64,000 nucleotides of DNA from Fusarium oxysporum f. sp. lycopersici 4287 (GCF_000149955.1 NC_031000.1:2181749-2245748); one strand, 5' to 3'; shown: positions 42,439 to 53,955, counted from the stretch's first letter. The notes: generated by a model from the sequence alone, not told the origin. A program made the numbers and translations.

Positions 42439-44986
42439 ATGTGGGATATTCATCTCGTCATTGCAATATCCCAGGCCTTCTCCGCTACAGCAATAGGCTT
42501 ATGTGTTACAGCGGCCCAATTTGAACCAGCTGAGAGATGCTGGCGGAATTTGAAGACCACCGCCTATCTCTTGTCTGTGAACCTCATCATCTGCATCATC
42601 AACTTGCTTGTTGAATTTTTCTATGCTGGTGGGATGCCCCAAGCCCTGCAGCTCTTCGCGAACATAGCCTATACGCTTTCGGTAGCAGCAGAGACAAGTC
42701 ATGTTTGTCCTGCCACAGATAGAGAGAGAAAGACTCAGAAACTGGGGAAAAGGGCATATCTTTTGTCCTGGGTCTTTATGACCGTCTTTGATGTGCTTGC
42801 TGTCATAGATCTTTTACTATCACATTATTCTCGAACTTTCGCATTTAAGCTGTCGACAATATGCTTACGACTTTCCCACGTCATATTTCTCTTCCCGGTC
42901 TACATGTATCCTGATCGTGGCCGTTATTTCGATATCGGCAATACCGCGAGTACCGACGATGTCGACGAGAACAGAGCCCTAGAACAGCAAGAGCCGGAAC
43001 TGGCCATAGTGAACCAAAGCATCGAAGACACGATTGATGAGGCCGGAGGGTATTGGCCATGGATAAAAAAGTTCTGGGTTTTCAGCAGCTGGGTTTGGCC
43101 GAAGGATATGCCATGGAGGTGGAAAAAGTTCTGCGCCTTGTCAGCTATCCCACTGAGGCTTTGTGAGGTGATATGCAATCTCACCGAACCCCTCCTCTAC
43201 GCCCACTTTTTCAGCACTCTGCTAGAAGAGCCCCCTATCAACAAGGCTATTGTAGTATGGGTGTTCTATCAATTGTCATCTTGGTTTGGCGGATGGAATG
43301 GTCTTCGTTGTCAGCGGATGCTCTTATGGAAACATTTTGAACTTGACCGAAACGCGCGGGTGAAGGCGTCCGCCTTCGATCGACTAATGGGACAAGATGC
43401 GGCCTTCCATTCTGCCAACAATCCTGTCATAATGAACACTGCGGCTACGATGGGCACTAATGTTTGCGAATGTTTTGATTTCATTTTCCATGAATCGCCT
43501 GCACAGATCTTGGAACTGGCCATGGCCAGCGCCATTATATTGTGGAAGCTTGGCCCCCAAATATGGCTCCTGCAAACCTTCTCAATCGCCGTCGAAATCA
43601 TCATTACCCTCCGTGTGAAGCGTGGCGCAGTGCCCATATTCGACCTGCATACAGCTTGCATCCTAAAAGCAAGACAAATAGGACAGACCGCGTTACAGGC
43701 CTGGGAAAGCATTTACTCACACGGACAAATTGGTCACGAAATCGAGATGTATACAGAAGCTACACATGCCGAGAGCACGTCATTGTTAAGAAGCCATAGT
43801 TATGCCGCGTACTGGACCATGGGTCTCGGTCTTCTGAGTACCATTGCCGGAATCGGCAACATGAGTTTCCTCCTTCTTAACAGCGGAAGCTTGGTGGAGG
43901 CATTACCTCGAGCTATTTTATTCCTCTTCTATCGGAAGCACTTGGAGGATCCCATCCAATTCTTTTCCAATGGCTTCCAGAATGCCTTCGATAAGTTCGT
44001 GGCAGCAGACCGACTTCGCCGCATGCTTGAGATCGTACCCAAAATTCGAAACGGGACAAGTGGCCTGACTGGGGCTGGTATAAGATTCAGAAATGTTTCC
44101 TTTAGCTATATACCAGACAAGTATGTGCTGAGAGACCTGAATCTAACATTCCAGCCAGGGAGGACCACAGCGCTTGTCGGCCGGTCTGGCGCAGGGAAAA
44201 CAACAATTCTCAAGCTGTTATTACGGCAATATGACCCTGTGAGGGGAAATATTGAGCGAAATGGCCAAGACCTCAAAGACGTGGAAAAGAAAAGGTGAGT
44301 TGAATCCCTCCTAGATATGCCAAGCATACAACTTACACTTGAGAACAACTGTAGACTTTTGGAGCATACTGCTGTCCTGGAGCAGAGTCCCCACATATTC
44401 GAGAAGAGTGTCTATGATAACATTCGGCTCGACTGTAAAGGAATCTCCGAAGAAGAAGCCCAAGAGGCTTGTAAGAAAGCAGGAATTCATGACGATATCA
44501 TGAAACTACCAGAACAATATAGCACCATGGTAGGCCAGGGAGGATAGTAAGTTATAGTTTTAGCTGTTGGACACGCCAAAGACTATCTGTACTAACCTTT
44601 AAATTCTTTCATAGTACACTTTCTGGAGGACAGAAGCAACGACTAGCACTTTCGCGTGTATTCGCACACCAGGGCGATCTGATCTTATTGGATGAGCCAA
44701 CGAGCTCTCAAGATGTCGAACTGGAAGATATCATCAAGGAGGCTGTCAAAGAGCTCGGTAAGACCAAAATGGTGGTCATCAACACGCAAGTCATCCTCTG
44801 TTCTGCTGACGAAGGAGAAATTCTGACTCTTGTAGACATCGTCTCTCCACCATAAGAAATGCGGATCGGATTGTCGTTCTCAGACTTTCAGAAGAAGGTC
44901 ATGGTGAAGTTGCTGAAGAAGGTACTCATGATGAACTGCTGAAACATGAAGGCGTCTACTTCAGAATGTGGAACAAGTCCCCCTAA
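42439..44986 (+). CDS. ABC half-transporter, HMT1/ABCB6-like, four exons
   Basis: Exons 42439-44294, 44355-44546, 44615-44785 and 44836-44986 join in frame (789 aa). An N-terminal set of about five membrane helices (TMD0-like) precedes the six-helix ABC exporter domain and a single nucleotide-binding domain. Walker A is GRSGAGKTT (about 580), the Q-loop region is [17 protein letters not shown], the signature is LSGGQKQR (about 685), Walker B is [10 protein letters not shown] and the H-loop is [15 protein letters not shown]. The layout matches vacuolar/mitochondrial half-transporters of the HMT1 type, which work as homodimers on thiol conjugates or metals; the substrate here is unknown. The third intron begins GCAAGT and ends GTAG, a GC-AG intron. 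A start at 42355 is possible but adds 28 residues absent from the expected TMD0 start. Confidence 0.9.
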
Positions 44987-45485
44987 TTGATGACTCGATG
45001 CCAATTCTACAGACAGAAAGAGCAGGAAATATTCTTGATCAACAAAGGTCATATGGAGGGAGTACATTCAAGAAACTCTAGGGATCTGCTTATGCTGAAC
45101 GTGTATACCCTCTATGTCGTTGTGATTATACTTGCAAATCATTCCTAGTCTTTCCAGTGAATCGCAAAATAGGTTTGAACTCACGATAGAATCTCAAACT
45201 CGACACGGTAGATCGTATGTGTAGATTCAAAACAGGAAAAGATTCATTGGGCCGGCTGGTAGAGGCCTAAAGGTTGACCCTGAGGAAGATCGAGGCATGA
45301 ATGTAAGACGTCACGGTAGCGCACCAGATTAGCAAGGTCAACCTATGACTGGATATGTTTCTGTAAATTGCAAGGATGTCATGATCTTCTCAATCCTATG
45401 GCAGAAAATGTTGGATAGTAGGGCATGCTCCGCACCAGCTTGTATAATATGTAGATAAATAGAGAGGATCGCTGCCATCTTTTCC
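44987..45485. other. Gap between two membrane-protein genes
   Basis: No gene is seen. The region before 45486 (tgtataatatgtagataaatag) looks like a TATA-containing promoter. Confidence 0.45.
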
Positions 45486-46557
45486 ATGGCGTCTTTTCAC
45501 CATACATCATCGAACATCATGAATGAAGAAACACCTCTTTTGGCTGGTCCCGTTCGCGACACGGTCAATTTCCATTATTCCTTACCGTTCTGCGTTAAGT
45601 TCTTGGCTTGTATCATGCTAGGAATACTCCCCTTACTTGATTCTGTGATTTTCAAATCGCTTGATGCTATTTGTGGCAATCATTTCCACAAGTTATTTTC
45701 CATCTGGCGATTCCTTCTCCCCTTCATTTGCGACCATCTCCAGGCCGGATGTTGGCGTCATCTACAGCCAACACTGGAAAACGTGTCATATTTTTGTTTG
45801 ATTCAGGGACAGGCCTTGACATCGCAAGCTGCCGCAAAGTCGCTCTCTCTAGACACCGTCTTGAAGGGCATTGTGTTAAAGGCATTGCCTACAGCAGTGG
45901 CAATCGGTGAAGCTTTGAATATCCTGTTACCTTGGTGGCTCGCACTTTTCATTGTGATAGCTGTCCTTTGTTTCATGGGATCCACTTCCTATTTTGTTTT
46001 TATTCCTCTGGCAAAGAAGATGCAGGAAGTAAAAGCGAAACGAGATAAGGCGAGGTAAGCTGCCCCTGCTATAGTCCAACTGAGAAATCTAATCAGTAAG
46101 CAGAAGAGAAGAGCTAGACGACAGCGTTGAACAAACTCAGTACGTTGCATGCCTGAAGCTCGGTGCATACGTCCGTAACTTCGAGCTGATAATTCTTGGC
46201 CTTGGGCTCATCGCCTTTATTTCGTCTGTGGAGCTTGAGGGGAATGAGCGTCAGTATTATCGACTTGTTGCAAAGCTCTTCTCCATGGATGAAGCATTCA
46301 ATAAGATGGCGCAGAGTTTCGCCAACGCCAGTGCAATAATTAGCTTAGCGCAAACATGGAAGAGCCTCGCCAGGAACATATACAGGGCTTGTGAGGAAAC
46401 CTGGAAGGTTTCGCCAATGGCGTTGGACAAGGTACAAGACTTTCAACCCTTGATGGAAATATCGGCAAACTTTCTATCTGTCTTGAAAGCAGACCGAAGA
46501 TCACGACGTGCGGGGCGTAGTGAGTCTCAACTATTGGCCAAATTCAACTCCCAATAA
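45486..46557 (+). CDS. Membrane protein resembling an isolated ABC exporter domain
   Basis: Exons 45486-46054 and 46104-46557 give 340 aa. Hydrophobic segments lie at CVKFLACIMLGILPLLDSVIF, KLFSIWRFLLPFICDHL, ALPTAVAIGEALNILLPWW, LALFIVIAVLCFMGSTSYFVF and FELIILGLGLIAFISSV. After the fourth comes KKMQEVKAKRDKAR, where type-1 ABC exporter domains carry a long cytoplasmic helix; a further amphipathic part follows. There is no Walker A, signature or Walker B anywhere downstream. The likeness to an ABC membrane half is by helix pattern only. It lies 0.5 kb downstream of the ABC gene on the same strand, so it may be a decayed or repurposed copy of such a half, or an unrelated membrane protein. Confidence 0.55.
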
Positions 46558-46898
46558 CAAAGGGAGATCAGTAAGTTCATAGCACATTATGACAGAGTCA
46601 CAGAGTAGTGGAAGCAGAACGCAATGCTGAATATTTGTACGCAATATATTTATAATTTCGTTATTATAGATAATTAAAAGTTAAAACCCTTGTTACCTGG
46701 ACGAAGGGAACTAGGATGCTGGATGTAAGAATGAGCTTTGGTTTCGACATTTTCAATGCTGACCTGCTGATGCCACGGATGTTGCGCAATATGCGAGGGC
46801 TCAACCTCCGACTTGGGTATAAAGAAGCCAGTAGTTCTGCTGAATGAAAATCACTTAACTTACCCTTGGAAAATCCTTTACTGAAATCAGAAAGTTTC

Positions 46899-48047
46899 GC
46901 CATGAGAACTTCCCTTGGTCTAGTCTTGTTACTCTTCGTGGAGCTCACTTTTGATGTGCTCTGCAAAATCACCCTTCTACACCTCGGAGGGACGATTAGC
47001 GGTGCAGCAGAATCTGCAAGAAATACAACACATTATAAGTCTGGGGCAATACCAATTGAGGATGTCATTGAGGATATCAAACCAACCTTGGGAAGAATTG
47101 CCAATGTTGTCCCTAAGCAGTTCATGTCGATTGACAGCGTCGATATGACATTACCACACATATTGGCCATTACCCAAAAGATCAAAGAAGAACTAGAGGT
47201 TTCAGATGGAGTTGTGGTTTCTACTGGCACAAGCAATCTCAATGAACTCCTTGTACATTTGAGCCTCGTTATCAAAAGCAACAAACCGATTGTCGCTACA
47301 GCAGCTTTCAAACCACACACAGCTCAGGATTCAGATGGGCGCCAGAATATCATCCACGCGACAATACTAGCGTCTACGCCGCGATGGAATGAAGAGAATA
47401 ATGAGGTTGCTATGGTCATAGGTGATACAATTGGTCTCCCATGGGGCCTTCGCAAAAAAGATGGTTATTTTGATGTCGGGTTTGGTTCGTCGATGGGGAG
47501 CATAAAGAATGGCAAAGTCTCGTTAAGGGACGTCTCGGAATGCTATACAACAGAAAAGATCGATATCAATGGTTATCTGCCAACCGACTCACCTCCAGAG
47601 GTTACTATACTAACATCTTATTCTGGGTTTGATGGGAGGCTGGTAAGGCTGGCCGCTGAGGATGGAGTTCGTGCATTCGTTGTTACAGTGTACGACGATG
47701 GGTACATACCTGTCAAAGCAGCGGATGTAATCGAAAAGGTAATTGAGGAGTACAACATTCCGATTGTTGCGGCCAGTTATAACCCGTCAATACCTGTGAG
47801 ACATTCAAGAGTCAAGGGCGTGATCCCAGGGCTTGATCTTGACCCGCGTCAACTTCGACAGCTACTCACAGGGCATGTTTTGAACGGGTCTGACAGCGCC
47901 ATGATTGCAAAGTCAATACAAAGGGTATCAGAGAGTATGGCATGTAGAGCGAGGACAAAGTCAGATCGAGCATGGGTTATGAATTTCATCGACCGTAGGG
48001 TTTCTGCCATGAAATCTCCGAGAACTAGAAGAGAAACGGGTACTTAA
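46899..48047 (+). CDS. Secreted asparaginase-family protein with altered active-site motif
   Basis: A 382-aa intronless protein from the ATG at 46899. A signal peptide (MRTSLGLVLLLFVELTFDVLC) is followed by the type-I active-site strand ITLLHLGGTISG with its Thr. Further family marks are VVPKQFMSIDSVDMT, the VVVSTGTSN segment, FKPHTAQDSDGRQNIIHAT, ASTPRWNEENNEVAMVIGD, TILTSYSGFDGRLVRLAAE and AADVIEKVIEEYNIPIVA. In active enzymes the second motif reads THGTDTxEET. Here it is STGTSNLNELL, so the catalytic Thr-Asp pair is not conserved and the His before it is Thr. The remaining fold looks complete. It may be inactive, act on another amide, or bind a ligand. A second start 33 nt upstream (46866) exists but would bury the signal peptide. 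Confidence 0.82.
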   Translation, partial: AMRTSLGLVLLLFVELTFDVLCKITLLHLGGTISGAAESARNTTHYKSGAIPIEDVIEDIKPTLGRIANVVPKQFMSIDSVDMTLPHILAITQKIKEELEVSDGVVVSTGTSNLNELLVHLSLVIKSNKPIVATAAFKPHTAQDSDGRQNIIHATILASTPRWNEENNEVAMVIGDTIGLPWGLRKKDGYFDVGFGSSMGSIKNGKVSLRDVSECYTTEKIDINGYLPTDSPPEVTILTSYSGFDGRLVRLAAEDGVRAFVVTVYDDGYIPVKAADVIEKVIEEYNIPIVAASYNPSIPVRHSRVKGVIPGLDLDPRQLRQLLTGHVLNGSDSAMIAKSIQRVSESMACRARTKSDRAWVMNFIDRRVSAMKSPRTRRETGT

Positions 48048-48689
48048 GTATGTAAATATCATGTTTCTGTAGCTGATATACATATAATGGAAGAATACTT
48101 AGATTTGAAAGGATCTTAAGATAAGTTGTGTAAAGCGAGCCTTCGCATTGAGAGGGTATTTCTTGCGTATCAGGAGGGAAACTTTGTCGCTAATGCCCAA
48201 TATAACCCCCCTCACTCACCTATTGCAAAGGCATTCAATGCCAGATACGAGGTAGTCTGATGGACCCTTATCCCCGGGTATGCGAAAATCAAGGTCGGCC
48301 CGGGACTTTGACCTACCCGAAAGGGCAGTCGTCGTATGTTTTGTCATAGGACGACAGGGAGAAGGTAGTCAGCACTACTGTCAAACCTACAAGTGGATGG
48401 TTGCGCCTAACGTTCACATGCAGGATCGAACGAGGTAGCAGTGAGACAGTTCCTTAGCAGGATGTCATGCCAAACCCTAAAATAGAGTCATGACATATGC
48501 TAAGGTAAAGACAGCTGACTACTGTAAGCCCTCCCCACAGGGAGCTTACATAGATCATGGACCGTGTGACGAAGGGGTTTTGTTGGGATGCTCGACAAAT
48601 CTTGAATTATATGCCTCTTTGGCCTTGCTGTAAATACCAAATAGATACAGGATATCCCTCCAATAACATTTGTGAAAGGCAATAAGCGA

Positions 48690-49139
48690 TATGCTTCTAC
48701 CGTTAGCCTTACAGGAGGCTTAGCTAAAGGGACTTTATTGGGTAAAGAAGATATTGACCTGACTGTAGAAACACCAGATGACCAGTGGGAGAGCTGGAAT
48801 GACCTGTAGAAACGATTATCTACTATCAAAATATACAAGCCCCTTAGATTAAAAAGGTCATCCTGTTTAGCTAACCTCGGGACAGCAATATACAAGTTTA
48901 TTTCTGTCACAGACAAAAAGGCAGAGTTGCTAGAGGTACATAAAAGCGAGTATTATAAACAGCTCCTAGGGTCAAACTACCAGCGGCCAAGGGGGTTCCC
49001 TTACATCGATAGTAGTGGAAAAGCTGCTGATGAGAGACGACTCTACGAGATGTTCCTCAAGAAGACGCACAAGGAGGTGATAGCAAAACAGAGCACGCCA
49101 ATGTATTTGGCCTTGGTAAGATGGGACGGAACTGTGTGA
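48690..49139 (+). pseudogene. Decayed ORF of unknown family with in-frame stop
   Basis: One plus-strand frame reads coding-like protein over about 150 codons (LGKEDIDLTVETPDDQWESW, LANLGTAIYKFISVTDKKAE, GFPYIDSSGKAADERRLYEM, EVIAKQSTPMYLALVRWDG). It is broken by a TAG at about 48807, and more stops appear upstream. The family is not recognised. The opposite strand has a 138-aa frame (48500-48916) that is judged a shadow. It may be a relic of a transposable-element or accessory gene. Between 48048 and 48690 nothing else is supported. Confidence 0.35.
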
Positions 49140-49290
49140 TAATAGTTTATAGCTCAGTACCACCGGGGCGGGACGGGACAACTCTATCAGGCTTTAGGTC
49201 TACGTTCTTCGTTGTAAAACCACACTATTCCTTCCTTTCACCCTCCTAAGTCCAAACAAATAGGGCACCCCTCTGATTCTCGCATGCATT

Positions 49291-50452
49291 TTAAGTGATC
49301 TGCTGGACAAACTGGGGTGTAAAGTCGGGCCCCCCCAACACAGAAATGGGATTCTCTGCCTCGAGCGTGCCATCCAAGCGCCGTTCAAGAGCCACGAGGC
49401 CAAAGCCTCCCGCTTGGTTGGCTATGAGCAGGTTATCGATCCCCATGGCTGAAGCTCATCATACGCGGGGAAATGCCATATGTAGAAGCAGAGCCTACAA
49501 ACCGAAGTGAAAGGAAGGTAGAATTGAAGTGACTAATCTCGAAATGGGAAACAGAGTCTGTAGAATTCCCCGTTTGTCGATTAGAAACGTACAAATGCCT
49601 GTTATCTGCCGCTAACACGATTGCCCCAGCAGCAGCACTGGATGAGTTGGCGGGTGGTAATTCAGGACCAAATGTCGAAGTACTTTGGATCTGTGTAAGA
49701 TCCAGGGAGTTCTCGCGGTACGATACTGTATAGACAAGGACCTTATTACTGATCTCGCAGACAAGAATATAATGGGTCGCTCTGAATGCTCCTTGGGGAT
49801 AGAACACGCCATGTCGAGGGCCGCAGCCCTGTGGCGAGATGTGAATGATATTCACTATCTGAAAAGTATCATCATTGGAGTCAAGAACCACTATAGAATC
49901 TGTACCAAGATCATTAATAACAAAAAAGCGGCCAGTTGGATCAAGGTTTGCCTGGTGGGGGTGAGGGCTTGCTTGTCGTTCTTTATCAGGACCTGGCTGC
50001 CCTGGCGAGGGAATGGTTTTGATGAGTCCCAGATTGCCGTTTGTAGTGTTCCAGATATCAATGGTACCATTACCATACGCGCAACCGACAAGTCGGGTAT
50101 TATCAGTATTGAACTGTAAGTGGACGACGCCGGAGCTACCTTCTTTTGAACTTTTTGCTGTTATCTCGTCACTTACAAGGTTAAGTTCGAAGAGTGTAAG
50201 AGCATTTGACGACTCGTCAACAGCATAAAGCAAGTTTGGATAGCTAACAGTCATCCACGAAGGTATGCCAGTAACTTCTTCGTCAATAGAGAATGGAAAC
50301 CCTTGTACCTTGTTGGCGACAGAGATATGCTTGGGAAACCCAACAAGTATATGAGCCGGCGTGGTTGGGCTAGTCGTAGGATTATCAGCCTGGTTCTTTG
50401 CAAAGACCAGCTTTGCAAAGAAGACAGCAATATTGAAAGCAAGTAGCAGCAT
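49291..50452 (-). CDS. Secreted lactonase-like seven-bladed beta-propeller, frameshifted near the end
   Basis: From the ATG at 50452 a signal peptide (MLLLAFNIAVFFAKLVFA) leads into a 6-phosphogluconolactonase/carboxymuconate-cyclase-type propeller (PF10282). Marks are the repeating blade strands, PHPHQANLDPTGRFFVIND followed by LGTDSIVVLD, CGPRHGVFYPQG, and ADNRHLYVSNR near the end. As written the frame stops after SPRMMSFSHGDR at 49433. In the next frame another blade continues to 49291 (LLIANQAGGFGLVALERRL and GGPDFTPQFVQQIT). The change lies at the GGGG run (CCCC at 49441-49444 on the plus strand), where one G too many explains the break. Secreted relatives act on lactones or quinate/muconate-type compounds; the substrate here is unknown. 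Confidence 0.8.
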
Positions 50453-50800
50453 GAGGTTGACAACTGTAGCGAATGAATAGATCTTCTGCAGTGGAGCTTA
50501 TTCATTGCTAAAAAATTCTGAGGATTTTACCTTACTTAAGATTACAAAGATGACGTGGATTGAGTACCGCTGATTCTTCTGAAAAGCGGCGTTGAAACTA
50601 GACCCCTGATGTATCCAGGGTAGACAGTTTTGGCTCCCCGGGGGAGAGGTGGGGGGGGAGGCTGCTTCAGGCACTTTGGGTGTGCTGGGTAACCTATTTC
50701 AGCACCCCAGCGCGATGGATCCACACCATTAGGAAGTCAGTATAAGAATACACCAGATCCCTATGGTATACAAGAGGAGTCATTGGATAAACTCAGCAAA
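50453..50800. other. Divergent promoter region with G-rich tract
   Basis: Lies between the lactonase-like gene (minus) and the small secreted protein gene (plus). It contains ggggagaggtggggggggagg at about 50641-50660. No other gene is supported. Confidence 0.45.
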
Positions 50801-51328
50801 ATGGAGTTTTATAGCTGGTTCTTTATCCTATTTTGCACCCGTACCGTTATTTCTACTACAAGCACTCCTCTACCTGATGCAGTTGATCCTGCTGGAATGA
50901 ATCCAGTTGGCATGGGACCGCCAAACATAGAAAAGCGATCTGGTGATGCACCTCTTGTTGGCTGTCTCTACCTACCTATCGGGCAACCTCTACCCTTGCA
51001 GTCCTTCCAGGGTTTATCATCGCAGTTTTGTCTCTTTGTAGAGAAGTCAGGTCCGTTGAAGGGGAACACAACCTTGGAACGCAATTACCTCAGGGACGGA
51101 ATCTGGCATAACTTTTCCATCAGATCGCGGTCAACATGCAAAAAGCCTCACCCAAGCATAGATATCCCAAAATCCTCATGCATGAAGGATATGGATACTT
51201 TGTGGCATGAATGTAAGAATGTTTGACACTACCCAAGCCTTTTCTAATTGAACATAACAGGTAGCGGACAGCCTGGATTTTCTCGCCATGAATGCTTTAG
51301 CTATGATTATTGGAGGGATGCAATGTAA
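50801..51328 (+). CDS. Small secreted cysteine-rich protein with Kex2-type site
   Basis: Exons 50801-51212 and 51261-51328 join in frame (159 aa). A signal peptide (MEFYSWFFILFCTRTVIS) and a short Pro/Gly propeptide (DPAGMNPVGMGPPN) lead to IEKRSGDAP, a KR processing site. The predicted mature part of about 105 residues holds exactly six Cys (VGC, QFC, RSTC, KSSC, WHEC, RHEC), consistent with three disulfides. The second exon supplies the last Cys and the tail FSYDYWRDAM. No known domain is recognised. Size, processing site and cysteine count are those of candidate secreted effectors or small cell-wall proteins, an inference. The 5' neighbour is a divergently transcribed secreted lactonase. 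Confidence 0.65.
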
Positions 51329-51795
51329 CAAACGTTAAACTTTAGGTCTGAGGGTTAATGTAGCGGGTATAGGGAGTCAGAAAGGCCGGGTCAGTATTTG
51401 ACCGTGATAGTTCTATAGAGTATATATCTTATATAAAAAGAAGTTTTTAAAACACAGATTTAGCATTAGTGTAATTCTTTGAAGCATGTAATATCTACAA
51501 GATATATTAAGCTAATAGGATATAATTTATTCAATACCTCTTGTCTTTCTGTCTCTAACGCTGCCAATCAACATTGTGGAAGCCTTTTTGGTAGAAGCTT
51601 GTGAAGTAAAAAAGAATATTATGTCCTTATCACCTGTGCTAGCAGCCTAAAGCCCCTTATAGGCAGTAATTAATTACATAGTTAGCTGCTAATTAGATGT
51701 TGCAAGTTAGGTCTGAGAACTCTTAATAACCAGGATGATATTTGAGGTGTATATACTGTGTTTCTGGCTCAGATGTTGGGCTGTTTGGGTATTGG
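51329..51795. other. AT-rich gap
   Basis: Very AT-rich from about 51410 to 51740 with no conserved frame. It separates the 3' ends of the small secreted protein gene and the calpain gene. Confidence 0.5.
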
Positions 51796-53955
51796 CTATA
51801 TAACATTGATAACAAAGTTGGGGTGCTCAGCATAGACTCGCAAGCCGATAACGCAGACTGGACTCCAATGTTCCAGACTCTTATCTTGAGAAAAGTTAGA
51901 CCTCAAGTTTGCGCTCTTTGCTCTTAGATCGCTGGGAGGAGGCTGTTCGAGTTGCTGGCTGGGGTCTATGACTCCTTCTTTGGCATATCCAAGATCGTAC
52001 TGCAACCCAACTTGGCATAACTTCTGCGGATTCCTACTTGCAGCCAGCTTAACTGTTTCATCCACTTGGCCGAGGCCATTCCTTTCAGCGATGATTTTTG
52101 GGATAACCTCGTATGTTCCTGTCTTCAGGGTGAGTTCACAGTTAATCGATCGACCGTCGCCAAGATGACATGGAGAAACTCGACAAATATCGATCTTGGA
52201 GATAGTAGGTCGTAGGAGGAAATGAAGGGTAAAGTCGTACTCTCCTTGAAGCCCTGGAAAGTACCGATCATCTAGCTGCCGAGTCTTTAGTTGTGTGAAT
52301 CAAAAAAGTGACCAAAACATACCTGAGATAGAACGATAATTACGGTGCTCTTGTCTTTAAGATCGATAATGAACTTTTTCTTTAGAAATCCTGGCAGCCA
52401 TGGCACAAGAGTACTCATCCACTTCTGTGCCATAGTCCACCCGTGATGTAGAAGTCGAGTCCTGTACATATAATCGAAATTCTCCATAGCATCTTCATAA
52501 GTCATCCAGAAGATGCCATTATCACCGAACTCGTGATGAAGTGCATCTATTGTATAGGTATTCCATTCCCTAGAACCATCCGCCCATGCACCACACCACT
52601 CCCCATAGCCAGTATCTGACCTTTGGCCCCAGGGGTTCCTTCGCGTATGTCAGCACGCTACATCTATTCAGAAGAGAAGGAGTGGTAAGAGACAGCAAAA
52701 TGCCAAGCGGCCAGCCGGCCAGCACTAACCTAATTTTAAGCAATCGAGTCATGCCGCCATGCTCCTTCTTCAATTCGATAGCCTCGAGTATAGAGTAGGT
52801 ATGGCTCAAGACAATTCCGTTTCGGTGCTTAAAGCCAGGGCCACTCGACAATGTGAAAAGAAATTCTCCACCTACGATACCGCAAGAGAGGAGCTCACGC
52901 CAGAGTCGTTCTTTATCGAGAATACTATTGGTCGCAATAAGTGTAGCGACACCGCCAGTGAGATCCTCCATTGCAATGCCAGCCCATCCTCCATCTAGGG
53001 CTTGGTAATCGCCGTGGACTTTGGCGAACTATCTTCGGCATTAGCTGAGTACCTATCAGTCAAGAGGGAAGTTACCCACTGCCTTCTCAAGCAACGGAAG
53101 CCAGGTCTCATTTGGATCTATACACTTGGCAAAGAAGAGAGCTTCTGAGTTGGACTGTTTCTGTTTGCGGTGATGTCTGGCTTTATTGCCCGTAGCGTCA
53201 TATGTCTCCTTGTCAAAATCCGGCTCTTTCAGGTAAAGATTATCATCAACTACTGTTGAGATCCAGGCTCCATCTCTATGGAATACGAAGCCATAGACTC
53301 CTACCTCTTCGTTTCGCGCCACACAGATCTTGTTCATCAAATCCTCCCGATGAGCAATGGTGCCTAACGCAGCAAGCCACCAACAGTCACCGCTATTCCC
53401 CTGCTGAATATCCGAGCTTGAAAATCCACCTACAGTGAATTGTGGATTTTCAAAAATCCAAGGAATGCGATGAACTGAGCCGGGGAGGGATGTGTCATCG
53501 TCTTGATTGCTATGGCTGGAGTACCGGCTTGACGACCGTGGCAATCCCTTGACAAAGGGATCTTTACCACGTCTGCTAGTTTGATCAATGCATCTCGTGA
53601 GATCGAAGAGATAATTATTCTGGCTTGTAGCAAAGTCACTTTCGATATCAAAGTCTGTGTCCCGGAATTTGGTATTGTTTATGTTGTATTGGTTCACTAT
53701 GCTTTCGACCTGTGACTGGCATTGCCGAGCAGCTATGTCGTAGCTTTGAGCGATGTTAAATGGCTTTGGGTAACAAGCATCGTCTGCAAGAAGAAGGAAA
53801 TGAAGGTTTGTAGGAAATATCGATGTGACAAGTCTTGGTGTTTGAGAATGTAACCTGGACCAAAAGTCCATGATTTGCGTCTGAGAGTCAGATGAATTGA
53901 TCTCTCCACGGTGTGGAAGAGCTAGTCCAGGGGTTGGTGGCCTCGGTGGTTTCAT
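51796..53955 (-). CDS. Calpain-family cysteine protease, four exons
   Basis: Exons 53955-53080, 53028-52730, 52636-52323 and 52275-51796 join in frame; an upstream ATG at 54087 is possible, but the chosen one begins MKPPRPPTPG. The protease core has all three catalytic positions: Cys in QQGNSGDCWWLAALGTIA, His in LSHTYSILEAIE and Asn in NPWGQRSDTGYGEW. Supporting motifs are PGSVHRIPWIFENPQFTVGG, GVYGFVFHRDGAWISTVVDD, ETWLPLLEKA, VHGDYQALDGGWAGIAMEDL and DNGIFWMTYEDAMENFDYMY. The C-terminal domain (EYDFTLHFLLRPTISKI onward) is the calpain C2-like beta sandwich. No EF-hand (penta-EF) domain is present, as usual for fungal calpains. Regulation and targets are unknown. Confidence 0.9.

Noticed and set aside
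48500..48916. 138-codon minus-strand frame
   Set aside because: The opposite strand carries the more protein-like (though broken) frame; this one reads as its shadow.
40138..50452. A secondary-metabolite gene cluster (methyltransferase, ABC transporter, amidase-like, lactonase)
   Set aside because: No polyketide synthase, NRPS, terpene synthase or other core enzyme is in the window, and the genes lie on both strands.
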